From contig JAJVDF010000461.1 of assembly GCA_022410635.1 (NCBI GenBank), forward strand, positions 299,288-363,287: a stretch of DNA of 64,000 bases, read 5' to 3'. Position numbers and translations under genes: made by a program. Position 1 is the first letter of the stretch, and every line of letters begins with the position of its first letter. This document shows positions 32,683 through 42,728 of the stretch, in pieces. The DNA is from Tretioscincus oriximinensis (lineage: Eukaryota > Chordata > Lepidosauria > Squamata > Gymnophthalmidae). Under the pieces are notes generated by a model. It saw only the letters and a list, made by a program, of their open reading frames with translations, searched no databases and had not been told where the DNA came from.

Positions 32683-33677
32683 AGCTGGCCCCATGCCTAC
32701 ACATTTTGCCCCACATCTCCAATCCTTTATTTATTTTTTTCTTTTCCTGTTGTTGTACTAAGTCAACATTTTGCTGAATGTTTCCCGAGAATCTCTACCT
32801 TTTTGGAACATGGAGGGAACAAACGAGCTGCTTCCTTACATTTTCATTAAGAAGACAACTTGTCACAAATTGCACGTTTAATCTAGAAATAGAGGCTGCA
32901 TTTCCGCAGATTTGTTGAAACACAAATCACTTCTTCCTCGGGCAGAGATGATAAAACTAAACTTTAACAAAATAATTGATAAAGTCCATAACACCCCCTT
33001 GTCCTGCCTTAAAGTCTGTGTATAATGAGCTTGTTATCCGGGCATCCTGTATTTTCAATGCTGGAAGACTCCCACAAGTGTTGGGCAGACAACTGGAAGA
33101 TATGCCCATTTGCCTGGACCCCATGTGGCTTTTTTACCATGTCCTCGTGGTTCTTCCGACTTAAGAGGCATGCATTAGCATGTCTGCCCGAAAGGCTTGC
33201 ATCTTAAAAGTGTGACGGGCTTTTATTGCTCAGATTTATTATGACTGTTTTTGCAGAAAATAAAAAACACCTAATATGAGCAAAGGGAAACTATCTTTAC
33301 CACTGTATATTGTTTAACAACCCTTGATGGTCATCAAATTTAGGACATCTATAAAATGCAAGGCAGCTCCTGAGGATGAAAATGCAATTTCACAATCCCT
33401 AAAGAGGCAATTTTAGCAAAACTATTGACAGTGCGGCTACAGAATTAACACCAAAAAGGGTATAAATGAAATCAAGCATGGAAGGTCAGCACCTTGGAGA
33501 GCAGAAGACAGTGAAGCGTCATAGAAAATAGGACAGTTCTGCACATCTAAAGCTGAAGCACCATTAGGAAAAAAAAAGATGTTAATCTAAGCTCATGCAA
33601 AGGAAAAGCACTCNGACTGAGTTGTATTGAACACATCTAAAAGAATAAGAAAATGCCTCGAAGGACATGAGGATCCA
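32683..33677. other. No recognisable feature
   Basis: About 1 kb of non-repetitive sequence; 32.75-33.0 kb in particular shows no repeat words. Confidence 0.4.
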
Positions 33678-33745
33678 TGCAGAAGAGCCATGAAGCCTAC
33701 CCAGTTCAGCATTCTGTCTCACATTGTAGCCAACCAACGGCATGG
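33678..33745 (-). mobile_element. CR1-a 3' UTR fragment
   Basis: AGAAGAGCCATGAAGCCTAC then CAGTTCAGCATTCTGTCTCA and AGCCAACCAAC. Short and diverged. Confidence 0.5.
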
Positions 33746-33841
33746 AGGCATCACAAGGCTAAACCCTCACCCACGAATATCATGTTTTCCAAAATCCTAT
33801 TATCACCGTTGTGGGTATTAGAACCTGTTCTGTCACTGTAG

Positions 33842-33893
33842 TTTTGGAGATATTCATTATTATTATGATCATAATGATAATTATCATTATAAT
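33842..33893 (+). repeat. ATT/ATA-rich microsatellite
   Basis: TTATTATGATCATAATGATA and TTATCATTATAATAATG. Sits at the 3' tail side of the adjacent antisense SINE-B. Confidence 0.7.
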
Positions 33894-34107
33894 AATGTTT
33901 ATTTATAAGTGGAACACACCTTTTGCCAAAGGTGGCACACATAGCTTTTGTTGCTTTCTCCACAACAAACACCCTGTAAGTAGGTGGGACTGAGAGAGTT
34001 CTAAAGAACTGTGCTTGGCTCAACTCACCCAGCTGGCTTCATGGAGGAGTGTGGAATCAAACCAGTAAGAGTCCAACATTCTAACCACTACACAAATGGC
34101 TCAGTCG
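33894..34107 (-). mobile_element. SINE-B, antisense
   Basis: GGTGGCACACATAGCTTTTG, CTCCACAACAAACACCCTGT, CACCCAGCTGGCTTCATGGA and the antisense B-box region GGAATCAAACC, ending in the head ATTCTAACCACTACACAAATGG. Confidence 0.82.
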
Positions 34108-34382
34108 CTAGGAGCCAGTCTTTCAACGGAGAGACCTGGTTTTGGGGCTTTGTGTTGGATATGGAGAGGGTGAGCCTTCAGCTCTAGCCAACTCAGCTAT
34201 TCCAAAGAATGTAGATTTGCAATCTACGTTTCAATTACATTAATGCATATCACCATTAACCTGGTGGGGAAGATAGAATAGAGGTAAGCATTTGAGCAAA
34301 ATTAACCTTGAAGGCCGCTCTGAGTTCCTTTGGGTGAGAAGGGCGGGGTATAAAAAACAGTTTATTATTATTATTCTACATC
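34108..34382 (+). mobile_element. SINE-A
   Basis: Begins where SINE-B ends. GGAGCCAGTCTTTCAACGGA, CTAGCCAACTCAGCTATTCC, ACCATTAACCTGGTGGGGAA, GGCCGCTCTGAGTTCCTTTG, then GGGGTATAAAAAACAG. Its tail is ATT rather than TTC. Confidence 0.8.
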
Positions 34383-34489
34383 AAACTGGCTCTTTAACAG
34401 ACATTTCATGTGTGGCCTAATCTAAACCTGTATGATCTATGTCTACAATGCCTAGCTGTATGCTTGTAAAACCTGGCTGTACTACAGGT

Positions 34490-34772
34490 TGAACAATGTT
34501 AAGGCTCTTATATTAGATCATATATGATAACTTTTTAATATTGTCCAGTTGGGGCCTCTGGACATTCTCAGACAAAAAAGCAGGAAAACAGTTGATTTGG
34601 CAAAGCTAATANATCCACCCACCAGGCACTAGCATGCAGTAGGCTAGAAGGACATCCGGACAATATATAAAGGGGATGCCTACCCGGGGCAAACAGGTAG
34701 CATATTGTCCACTGTTGCGGATTAAATTTGTTCATCTTTGAGAGCTGAGCATTTGTTGCTAAACCATCACAA
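34490..34772 (+). mobile_element. LTR-like block Z, copy 1
   Basis: Shares CAGGAAAACAGTTGATTTGG, ATCCACCCACCAGGCAC, AGGCTAGAAGGACATCC, a TATA-like ATATATAAAGGGG (34663-34675) and GAGAGCTGAGCATTTG with 37.45-38.07 kb. A promoter-like layout repeated elsewhere suggests a solo LTR, but ends and target duplication were not resolved. Confidence 0.5.
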
Positions 34773-34796
34773 AAACCAAATAGCCTGAAGCAACCA

Positions 34797-34868
34797 CAGG
34801 TTCCTATGTGAGACAGAATACTGGACTAGGTGGGTTATATCCTGACTCAGCAGGGCTCCTTTGGTTCT
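34797..34868 (+). mobile_element. CR1-a 3' UTR fragment
   Basis: TATGTGAGACAGAATACTGG, ACTAGGTGGGTTATATCCTG, AGCAGGGCTCC. Confidence 0.68.
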
Positions 34869-35324
34869 AAGTGGCTGATTAAGCCAGTTCTGAGGTAAGA
34901 GAGTGGGCCTTCTGGCTTCAATCACACACACACAAACCAGTACTGCCACTTTTACCCTCCTCCCTCTTTTTATCTGCCACCNCCACTAATATTTCTCCCC
35001 CTTCCTCCCCAGTGCTTGTCCCCTCCTGGGTCTTCTTCCTCAACCTCCCATCCTCTCACGCCTTCTCCCCTTGGTCCCATATTTTCTTCAGGTATCAGGG
35101 AGCAGCTTGGGCTGGCTGGGCAGATGGGTGTGGTTGTGCTCATGCTTCCACACTGCAGCATAATTTCCAGCCAGCATCGTGGTGCTGTGTGCTGCCATGG
35201 GCCCTGACATTTAGGCCAACCTTCTGTCTGGGTGCCGACTGGGTCAAGACTGCCGCTCCAGGGCGAAATTTGTCTTTTACGTAAGTTATGGTGATGGCTG
35301 AAAAAAACAGTTTGATAAGGTAAG
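34869..35324. other. No recognisable feature
   Basis: Pyrimidine-rich at 34.95-35.07 kb; otherwise unassigned. Confidence 0.4.
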
Positions 35325-35907
35325 TGTCAGAAATAGATGTTTTATTCCTCCCATGTAAAGTAATCAGGACGCCTGGCTTCAACAAAGAGTCTTTATTATG
35401 CGTAGGAAATAGGCTCAATAAGCAAGAAGCATCAGCAGCAAATCCATTCAAAGAACCGAAATGGTTACATTCCTAAGAATCCCGCTTATAACCTCTCTAA
35501 CTAACCCCTCCCCATTACGTCAAGCTCTTTTCAAATCCACATCAACTTCCCACCCAGTCGCTGCTTCCCACGTAGTGCAAGAAACAAAGTGATCTGTTGC
35601 ATCCCGTGTCCGGCTCACGGGACCTTCTGGGGCTCCGGAAAGTAGATGGGGCAGCAGATTAATTGAACTAGCTATATGCTGCTGCACGGGTGTTAAAATA
35701 TCCAGCTAGTTCAATACTGGCTTTGAGTTACGATAGATACCCACGCTTTCCCCCAGCAAGGACTCCTGAGAATCAACCACCTGCTCATTGGTGACCCGGC
35801 AGATAGAAAATACCCAAGCTTTTCACTCAGAAATCTTGGGGATCTTAAGCCATGTGCTTAGGCCTGGCAGATAGGCAGGGAGAGGGCTAAAGAAAGAGAT
35901 CCTGACA
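35325..35907 (-). mobile_element. Probable solo LTR (583 bp), antisense
   Basis: On the minus strand it starts TGTCAGG and ends CTGACA, so the ends form a TG...CA inverted pair. Inside, in order on that strand: a TATA-like TTATAAGCGGG (plus 35484-35494) and an AATAAA signal followed by GACTCTTTGTTG (plus 35385-35396). That is the expected U3-R-U5 order. No primer-binding site or polypurine tract adjoins it, hence solo. No exact target duplication touches the ends, though CTTACC lies adjacent on one side and six bases away on the other. Retroviral versus gypsy origin is undecided. Confidence 0.62.
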
Positions 35908-37440
35908 CCAGATGGTAAGCAGGAACAAAAGTCCCCCTTTAATTTCTGCAGCTGGTATTTAAGCCCCAGCCAGAGGAGGTGTGGAAAAGGGTTATATCAG
36001 GTTGCAAGTGAAGACAGTGATTGGAGGAGGGTATGTCCAAACAGGTCAGGTGGTCAGAAATCTCCCATGGTGCTTTGGTCTGTGATGCCTTCCTGTCTCA
36101 GAGAAGCTCCTTGCCATTTGGTTTAGAAAAAGACCATATTGTCTGTCTCCATCTTGGCATGCCCTGGGGCATAAGGATGAGGTATTGTGGAAACAAAGAA
36201 GTTTGCCAGAGATTAGTTAAGCTGCTGTAGATAGACTGGTTGGGTAGGAATGGAAAGATAAACAGACTGCTTTTTAAAACACAGACTAGAGAATAGTTTT
36301 GCAGCCAAAAAGAGGCTTTTTGGCTAAAACAGAATTACCACAGTGATCCTTAAGCAAATCATCCAAAACCAAGAACTAACTCACTTTGCCCTTGTCCCTA
36401 GACACTGTCTTTAGATACTGCCTACCTACCTATACATCTCTATCATTTACAGCTATATCTATCTACTTCTATGTATCTGTTTTCTTCCTGTTTCAAGGGT
36501 TGAACGTTATACTTTGTCCTATGCATTTCAAAGGTACAAGTATTGTGCAGTTGTACTTTGTAACAATCCTTAACGGATACTAAGAAACTTAAAAAAAGGA
36601 CAACAAACAAAACAACAAGTAACTAGTCACGATAGGGAATAAAAGATCTCTCTCCACCCTCAGAGGAAGCTGTTTCAACCACTTTCCATCTTTCCCTAAC
36701 TTTCCATGTGCCGCCGCCTCCAGAGGCTGAGAAAATATGGCAAACCAGAGAAGAAACCAGACCGCCAAAGCCTCCCTTGAATCCTCCAAACTCTCTTCAA
36801 GAGGTGAGCTCANGACAGCATGTTTATTTCCCTAGGAACAAGCATTAATATTTAAATGTGTTTCTTGACCACGCGCCAAAACTGTATGAGATTTAATTAG
36901 TGCAAAGTTGGAAGTGATATTACCCGCATGATACTCTTCAGTGAAGTTCGCACGGATGCTGGGGCAACCAAAATAAAAAAAGCTGGCAGTGACGATGTGG
37001 GTGCATGAAAGCAAACACAATCCCCGCTTGGGCCTTTGTCTGAAGCCCCCACCATCTTAGAAATCTTCTTTCATCTCCCTCCAACCCTTTTGCAGCAGGG
37101 AGATGGACATCTGTCTGCACTGACCTGTGCCCGCTGCTACTTAGAGACTAGAAATAAGTAGGTGCATATTGCAAGGCATTGGAAGAGAAAGCTGGAGCCA
37201 AGCCAACCTCAAGTTTCTTGCTCAAAAGAGTGCAAAGCAATTATTTGGGGGGGAATAATTACTGTAGAAGCAATCTTGCTTCTGAATGCTGTTCTGAAAA
37301 AAGAACGCAGCATCCAGCGATTAAACACAAAACAAGCATTTTCTGGGAAGAGATAACGAGAGGTTCTGATATTGCGTGCCCATCTTTTCTGTGCCCACAC
37401 AGATAACTCCCAATTATTATAAACTGTTTGGAAATAGCAG
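35908..37440. other. No recognisable feature
   Basis: About 1.5 kb without a repeat I can name. Confidence 0.4.
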
Positions 37441-37476
37441 ATATATTGGTTAACCCTTTAATGTTGTCGGATATTC
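37441..37476 (+). mobile_element. LTR-like block Z, copy 2, left part
   Basis: TTTAATGTTGTCGGATATTC aligns with the Z copy 1 words TTTAATATTGTCC and CTGGACATTCTC. Cut by the LINE-V insertion. Its last nine bases (cggatattc, 37468-37476) are the target duplication. Confidence 0.5.
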
Positions 37477-37859
37477 ATCATCATCATCATCATAGCCTTT
37501 ATTGGCATAAAAAGAAGACATCCAATACAAGAAACAAATCAAATATAAACTTTCACGAGTAAGCAACAAAAAGAAGTTACAGCTGGGCAATACGGCGAAA
37601 TAAGATTATAGACCATTCCAAATGGACTCAGGTAGTCAAGGAATCAATTAGATCAATCAAGAAAAAGGCCACCTGTTCCGTAAAGGATTCGTCCTGGTTG
37701 TTCAGAAGAAACCCAATTTTCTGGAAGTCCGNTATGGACATACTAGGCAAAAAAATAGGTTGTTGATATTTTTCTCTGATTTTTGAACGTAATGAACACT
37801 GAAACAAGATGTGAAATAGGGAGTCTTGCACCATATAATCGCAAGTGCAAGTACGCAAA
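37477..37859 (-). pseudogene. LINE-V copy 1: non-LTR retrotransposon ORF2 C-terminus (383 bp)
   Basis: Flanked by the 9-bp duplication cggatattc (37468-37476 and 37860-37868). On the minus strand the remaining frame contains RTCTCDYMVQDSLFHILFQC, a C-x-C-x9-H-x4-C cluster like the zinc-knuckle-type tail of vertebrate LINE ORF2, then ends DLIDSLTT. The 3' tail is ATGCCAATAAAGGCTATGAT followed by GAT units. It differs from the 46.4-kb copy at only about five places over about 380 bp. The clade (Vingi- or Tx1-like are guesses) is open. Confidence 0.82.
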
Positions 37860-38090
37860 CGGATATTCTAAAACAAAAGACAAGGAAAACAGTTGACTGG
37901 ACAAAGATAACACATCCACCTATCAGATATGGGCATGTGGCAGGCTGGAAGATGATTGGACCAGCTGGATATCAGGACCATATATAAAAGGGAGTGTGCG
38001 TACTCAGGGCACGTAGGAAATGTACTGATTAAAATTATCTCTCTCCTGCTCATTTCTGAAAGCTGAGGATTTGGACATCAAAGTTTTTCA
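37860..38090 (+). mobile_element. LTR-like block Z, copy 2, right part
   Basis: AAGGAAAACAGTTGACTGGA, AGGCTGGAAGATGATTGG, TATA-like CATATATAAAAGGGAG (about 37979), ATTAAAATTATCTCTC, GAAAGCTGAGGATTTGG: the same order as 34.57-34.76 kb. Confidence 0.52.
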
Positions 38091-38344
38091 CCTGCAGCTG
38101 GATTCACCTCTGCAACTGACTGCCAAACTACAAACAGCTTTCTTTTCCTTTCTCCTTTCTTTTTTTGTGACCCAGGGTTCAGAAGTATTCTGGATGCAGT
38201 CAACTACCACTTCAGAGAAGAAGTAAACAAGAGCTCATCGGAAGGCAAGATAAGAAGATGAAACAATTCAAATTTATCTGCTTATTTCATCCAGTGCTCT
38301 GCATGCCAAAGATTCCTGCTTGCATCCCAGGTATCCTTTTAGAG

Positions 38345-38602
38345 GAAGACAAGGGCATCAGGTTTCAAGGCCCTGTGTGGGACTTGGGGAGGGCTGAGCA
38401 CCTTCTGCTAGCCTGAAGCTGTAGCCAGCCCAGCTATTCGAAAGCAAGAATTGCAAGAAATTGCAAGAGACTGCAACTAGATAAATTGGAACCATTACAG
38501 CATGGTGGGAAGATAGAATATAAGCCCTTGGAGTAAAAATAACCTTGTAAGTCCCTTTGGGTAAGAAAAGCGGGATATAAAAACCCAATTATTCTTCTTG
38601 AC
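38345..38602 (+). mobile_element. SINE-A, head truncated
   Basis: GCACCTTCTGCTAGCCTGAA, CAGCCCAGCTATTCGAAAGC, AACCATTACAGCATGGTGGG, GTCCCTTTGGGTAAGAAAAG, TATAAAAACCCAATTATTC. A small GCAAGAAATT duplication lies at 38448-38470. Confidence 0.8.
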
Positions 38603-38809
38603 ACAGTATCCATAGTGTAGACAGAAACCCTATATCTTTATGTCCAAGAAGACCGAGGAGTCTTTTGCACTGTAATATCATGAAAGTGAGGTCTTTTCCA
38701 CATGCAATTGTGGGGATCCAGCTGCAGTTCTGCTAGGAAAATTCAATATTTCTTTTCTTTTGTTCTAGTACTTTTCTGCTAATTTTGTAACACAAGATAC
38801 TGTTTTCTC

Positions 38810-38886
38810 AGAAGAAGAACAAAAAGAAGAACTGTTTTTTATCTCGCTTCTCTCAACCAAAGGGACTCAAGAGTGGATAATCTGAT
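38810..38886 (-). mobile_element. SINE-A tail fragment, antisense
   Basis: AGAAGAACAAAAAGAAGAAC, then TTTATCTCGCTTCTCTCAAC and CAAAGGGACTCAAGAG. Confidence 0.6.
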
Positions 38887-38914
38887 AAAACGTACAAGGT
38901 TCTTGGACACACAC

Positions 38915-39076
38915 ACACACTGCCTGTACCCAAACGTTTCAGGGTGGTTAATGGTAAAAACCAGATTACATATTAAAACAAAATTATCTGAAAGTAAAGA
39001 AGGGAGAGCAGCATTTTCAGCCATGTCAGGTTAAAGTGGTGCATTTCTGAATCCAAAACATGGTGACAGTCGCACC
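38915..39076 (+). repeat. Dispersed repeat family X
   Basis: GGGTGGTTAATGGTAAAAAC, ACATATTAAAACAAAATTAT, AAAGTAAAGAAGGGAGAGC and CAGCATTTTCAGCCATG match 15.95-16.02 kb in order. Confidence 0.5.
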
Positions 39077-39608
39077 ACAGGGTCTGGGGGCTATATTAAC
39101 TCGAAGTCAAGGCTCAAGGTTCGATCTCCTCTCTTAGTCTCCTCTCTTGGTGAAAGCTCAAAGCCATGATGTGCCAACATTCCCGAGTCATCCATCATTT
39201 GATTTTAATAGCCAAGTGGAAACTATTCTTCCGTGTAGCCTAAACAAATACAGAAATGCAAAAACATCTGTGGAGCTGTAAGGCACAAATGGATCTTGTA
39301 CGCATCCTTCGATATTTTAACATCTATGCCTCTGCTTGGGTTTTAAAGGGGGGGAAAAGACCTTATTTTCTCCCTCATTTAGTTTTCTTTTTTCAATTTG
39401 AAGCCAACGTTAAATATTAGCAGCTGAGAATTAGGAAAATGACACAGGGATACACTAGACTGTCCGTGTTTTAAGACTGGGAGGACATTTTGTTTGCTAA
39501 GGGTATTACCAAACAGAGAGGAAAAGGGATCATAGATTTGCATAATATTTGCATATGATAAGAATTACAATCATGTCTACACCAGAGTATGTTAATTTCA
39601 CCCTAGAG
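39077..39608. other. No recognisable feature
   Basis: Unassigned. Confidence 0.4.
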
Positions 39609-40242
39609 GATAGCCTGACCGTCATCTGGGGATCCAGCTCCTTTTTTNGGGGGGGAAACCCAGTTTTGGGGTGTTTACCCTGCCCTTCCAGGGTGGGGTG
39701 GGGGCATTAAAAAAACTGAAAAATCACTGCACCACAACTAGGGGGCTCTGGAAACTGGGGCCAAGTCCGGGGGCACCCTCCCCTCAGTAAAAACATAAAA
39801 AATTATCACGCACTTCAAAACGTTTGATTTTTTTAAAAAAGATCAATTCATTGCACTACCACTAGGGGGCTTTGGCAACTGGGCCCAGCTCCTTGAGGCA
39901 CCCTCCCCTCAGTAAAAACATAAAAAATGCATATTTCCTCATGCACTTAAAAAATTCTCACACACTTAAAAAAACATTTTTGATTCTTTTTTTAAAAATC
40001 ACTTCACTTCCACTAGGGGGCTCTGGCAACTGGGGCCAGCTACTGAAGGCACTATCCCCTCAGTAAAAATTAAAAAATGCAAATTTCTCACACACTAGAA
40101 AAATTCTCATGCACTTAAAAAAATTATCATGTGCTTCATAGATTTCTTGGGATTTCTGAGGGGTATGTATGTTGGTGGATGATTTGCATATTCATTAATT
40201 ACCCCAGCTTGGGCTTCACAAAATCTGGTCAGTCTACAACTA
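39609..40242. mobile_element. Long relative of the palindromic MITE with three internal repeat units
   Basis: The left end ATAGCCTGACCGTCATCTGG and right end AAATCTGGTCAGTCTAC resemble the TAGGCTGACCAGATG termini of the short MITEs. Inside, ACTAGGGGGCTCTGG followed by CAACTGGGGCCAGCT recurs at about 39738, 39861 and 40012, each with a CCCTCAGTAAAAA segment. A longer non-autonomous DNA element is the likely identity. Confidence 0.55.
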
Positions 40243-40502
40243 CACCTTTCTGTTTGGGTGAAATGTGTTGATTGGCAACACCCAAGACCCTTCTAATAAT
40301 GTGGACAAACTAAAAAGATGAGTTTTGGTTGACACAGTCATACTGTGGTGATTCTCCTGTGATGTCCAACAAATTAGATTAGTGATACATGTGATGATCA
40401 ACATGGCTAGATATTACATGATTGATAAACAAATGGTTATTACTAAATTTTGATGGAGACATATTTGCTGGATAGCTTACTCGAAGATCATTTAGTTCTT
40501 AT

Positions 40503-40656
40503 AAAGAGCATAAGAGGAAGCCTGTTTGAATCAGGCCACAGCTCATCTAGTCCAGGATTTTGTCTCGTATAGGGGCTCACCAATTGCATTAGGGCAGTTT
40601 CAAGCAGAAGACGGTAAAGCCCTCACATGTTCTCGACTCCCTCCAAATGGTATTAC
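40503..40656 (-). mobile_element. CR1-a (older subfamily) 3' end
   Basis: AAGAGCATAAGAGGAAGCCT, CACAGCTCATCTAGTCCAGG, TCTCGACTCCCTCCAAATGG. Diverged. Confidence 0.78.
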
Positions 40657-40754
40657 TCTATACTGGTATGGCTGAAATTACTGGAAGGACAAAATCACTG
40701 GAAGGACAAAACTAAGTGTACTTTACAAACTTGGATTTGGTATGCCATGTAAGC

Positions 40755-40910
40755 CAGAGATGTCAAACTGGTGGCCCTCCAGATGTTCCTGAACCACAAC
40801 TCCCAACATTCCATTTGATTTAGCAGAGTGGGCACAGTGCTGGGAGTGGAATAGAATGTTGGGAGTTGTAGTTCAGGAACATCTGGAGGGCCACCAGTTT
40901 GACATCTCTG
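40755..40910. mobile_element. hAT-type palindromic MITE, CAGAGATGTCAAACTGG termini
   Basis: CAGAGATGTCAAACTGGTGG at the left is exactly inverted at the right end (CCACCAGTTTGACATCTCTG); the palindrome continues through CCCTCCAGATGTTCCTGAAC. Flanked by the exact 8-bp duplication atgtaagc at 40747-40754 and 40911-40918. 156 bp, no coding capacity. Confidence 0.9.
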
Positions 40911-41260
40911 ATGTAAGCTATGAGAGAGGAAAACAGGAATTCAATTATTCACTGATGCTGGGAGTGTGTATTCCTGTGGTCCTTCTGGAATATAATTAAT
41001 TTGGAATTCTCATCTATCGCAACTATCAATTTGGCTCAAAATCCAGAGCTCTTCTTAAGTCACTTTTTGACCACACTGCTCATTGTCCTAAATTCTCCAG
41101 GAATCTCAACTGTGCATNGACAGAAAGATGTCATACTGTGTAGAACTGGTACCAAAAACTCTAAATGATTTTAAAATTGGAATATGTGTTACATCTTCTT
41201 AATATTTGCACCTATTACCCCACCTCATCTAGCATCCCATCCTGAATATTGGGTCTCTCC

Positions 41261-41478
41261 TAGGCTGACCAGATGACCCCTTTTGTGGTGTGTGTGTGTT
41301 GAAAACCTGGTTTGCAGGTGCCTCCCAGTTTTTTCTGAGGAAATTTTTTTCAAAAAAAGATTTTTTTGCAAAAAAAAATGTTTTTTAATTCTTTTCCTCA
41401 GAAAAAACTGGGAGGCACCCCAAAAACAAATTTTCAACAACAACCCCCCCCCCCCAAAGGGGTCATCTGGTCAGCCTA
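41261..41478. mobile_element. Palindromic MITE, TAGGCTGACCAGATGACCCC termini, with 8-bp duplication
   Basis: Perfect 20-bp terminal inverted repeats with inner arms GTTTTTTCTGAGGAAA and TCCTCAGAAAAAACTGGGAG. Flanked by the exact 8-bp duplication gtctctcc (41253-41260 and 41479-41486), which fits hAT-type insertion. 218 bp. Confidence 0.9.
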
Positions 41479-41486
41479 GTCTCTCC

Positions 41487-42004
41487 ACAACTTTCCTGAT
41501 CTGTTGACTTTAGATTGGTCACTTGATTTTGCGTTTTATATGTATTTGAAAACTGAACACTGTGGAACAACCTGCTTAAGATTATTCAGTTTGGGGACAA
41601 ACTAAAAATACAAGTGCAAAAACATAAAAATAGTTTGCACGACTTCTGTTAATGCCTTATGTTACTTTTAGAGGTGATAGTTCTAAATGTCTTAAAACAT
41701 ATTATATGTTTATTTAGAGGAATTAAATGGGCCTTTGTTATAATCAGTGAGATATCTTGGGCTATATGGACAGCTTAGATCAAGTATAGACTTTCTACAG
41801 TTCAAAAATTCCTGTCAGTAAAGCAGCATAAGCATTGGAGGGAAAGAGTAAAAAGCCAACAAATATGTACAATTTTTGCCAACTAAAGCATTACCATATG
41901 GGTGTTGTGGGTTGTGGTAGTGATTCAAGATTTCAAGATATCAGACATAAAATGTGCTAAGTGAATTTCACTCCCTCAGCTTTTCTGACAGAGTTTAGAG
42001 CAGT
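41487..42004. other. No recognisable feature
   Basis: AT-rich, unassigned. Confidence 0.4.
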
Positions 42005-42300
42005 TTACACTAAGGTCCAGTAAAATGGCCGTTGGTTTTTTACTTGCTTCAAGGGTTTGAATCTGGATAACTATGTTAACCAATGAGTGGCTAGAAGGGG
42101 GGAATATTCTGGAATAAGCCACATGTTATCAGCTGATTGGTCCAGAAGCCCAAAGAGGGCTATATAAGGGCAATGAGTTAGCTGGCAAATCGCTCCTGTT
42201 TGAATTCAGTTGCCCACTCGGAAGACTCTTTAATAAGATATCTTCCTCAATTTTGTTGGATGGCATGATTCTTCAAGAGCTTTAAGATCAGCATCACATC
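42005..42300 (+). mobile_element. LTR-like promoter block
   Basis: AACCAATGAGTGG (inner CCAAT), GCTGATTGGTCC (inverted CCAAT), TATATAAGGG at 42161-42170 and TAATAAGATA downstream at about 42229, spaced like an LTR U3-R. Boundaries unresolved and not clearly the same family as block Z. Confidence 0.4.
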
Positions 42301-42374
42301 AACTACTAGCAATTGATAGACGATGACTCCAGTGACCAAACACAAATAAATTAGAACCACAATATCAGCCCAAC

Positions 42375-42728
42375 AAAGAAAGTTCCTCTCCCTTAACTAT
42401 CACATCCTGGCAGCCATCCCAACTAGTTGGAGAGAAGTGGGCTGGAAAGATCAGCTGGACCATGCTATCAGCATTGCAGAGAGGCTGATTCCAGAAACTT
42501 CCATCCCCTGAACTATCAGCTCCTGGCAGCCATGTCAGAGAAGTAGAATGGAAGGTTAGCAGGACCTTCAATATCTTCAAGGAGACTTTTCCAGAAACTT
42601 CCATCCCCTCCCTTTCCATTCACAGCATCCATTTCAGCTAGCTGGAGAAATGGGACAGAGGGGCAGCAGAACCACACTATCAAGCCCTGCAAAGAAACTG
42701 ATTCTGGACAATTCCTCTTCATCAAACT
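42375..42728 (+). repeat. Tandem repeat, three to four units of 100-116 bp
   Basis: Unit landmarks ACTTCCATCCCCTGAACTAT, CTGGCAGCCATG and TGCAGAGAGGCTGATTCCAG recur. Units start near 42380, 42496 and 42596, with a partial at about 42702. Frames on the minus strand through the units are likely incidental. Confidence 0.75.

Noticed and set aside
40911..41260. The two neighbouring MITEs at 40.8 and 41.3 kb as one composite transposon
   Set aside because: They have different ends and each has its own separate 8-bp duplication.
42375..42728. CRISPR-like array
   Set aside because: Units are 100-116 bp and similar along their full length, with no short identical repeats and unique spacers; the genome is eukaryotic.
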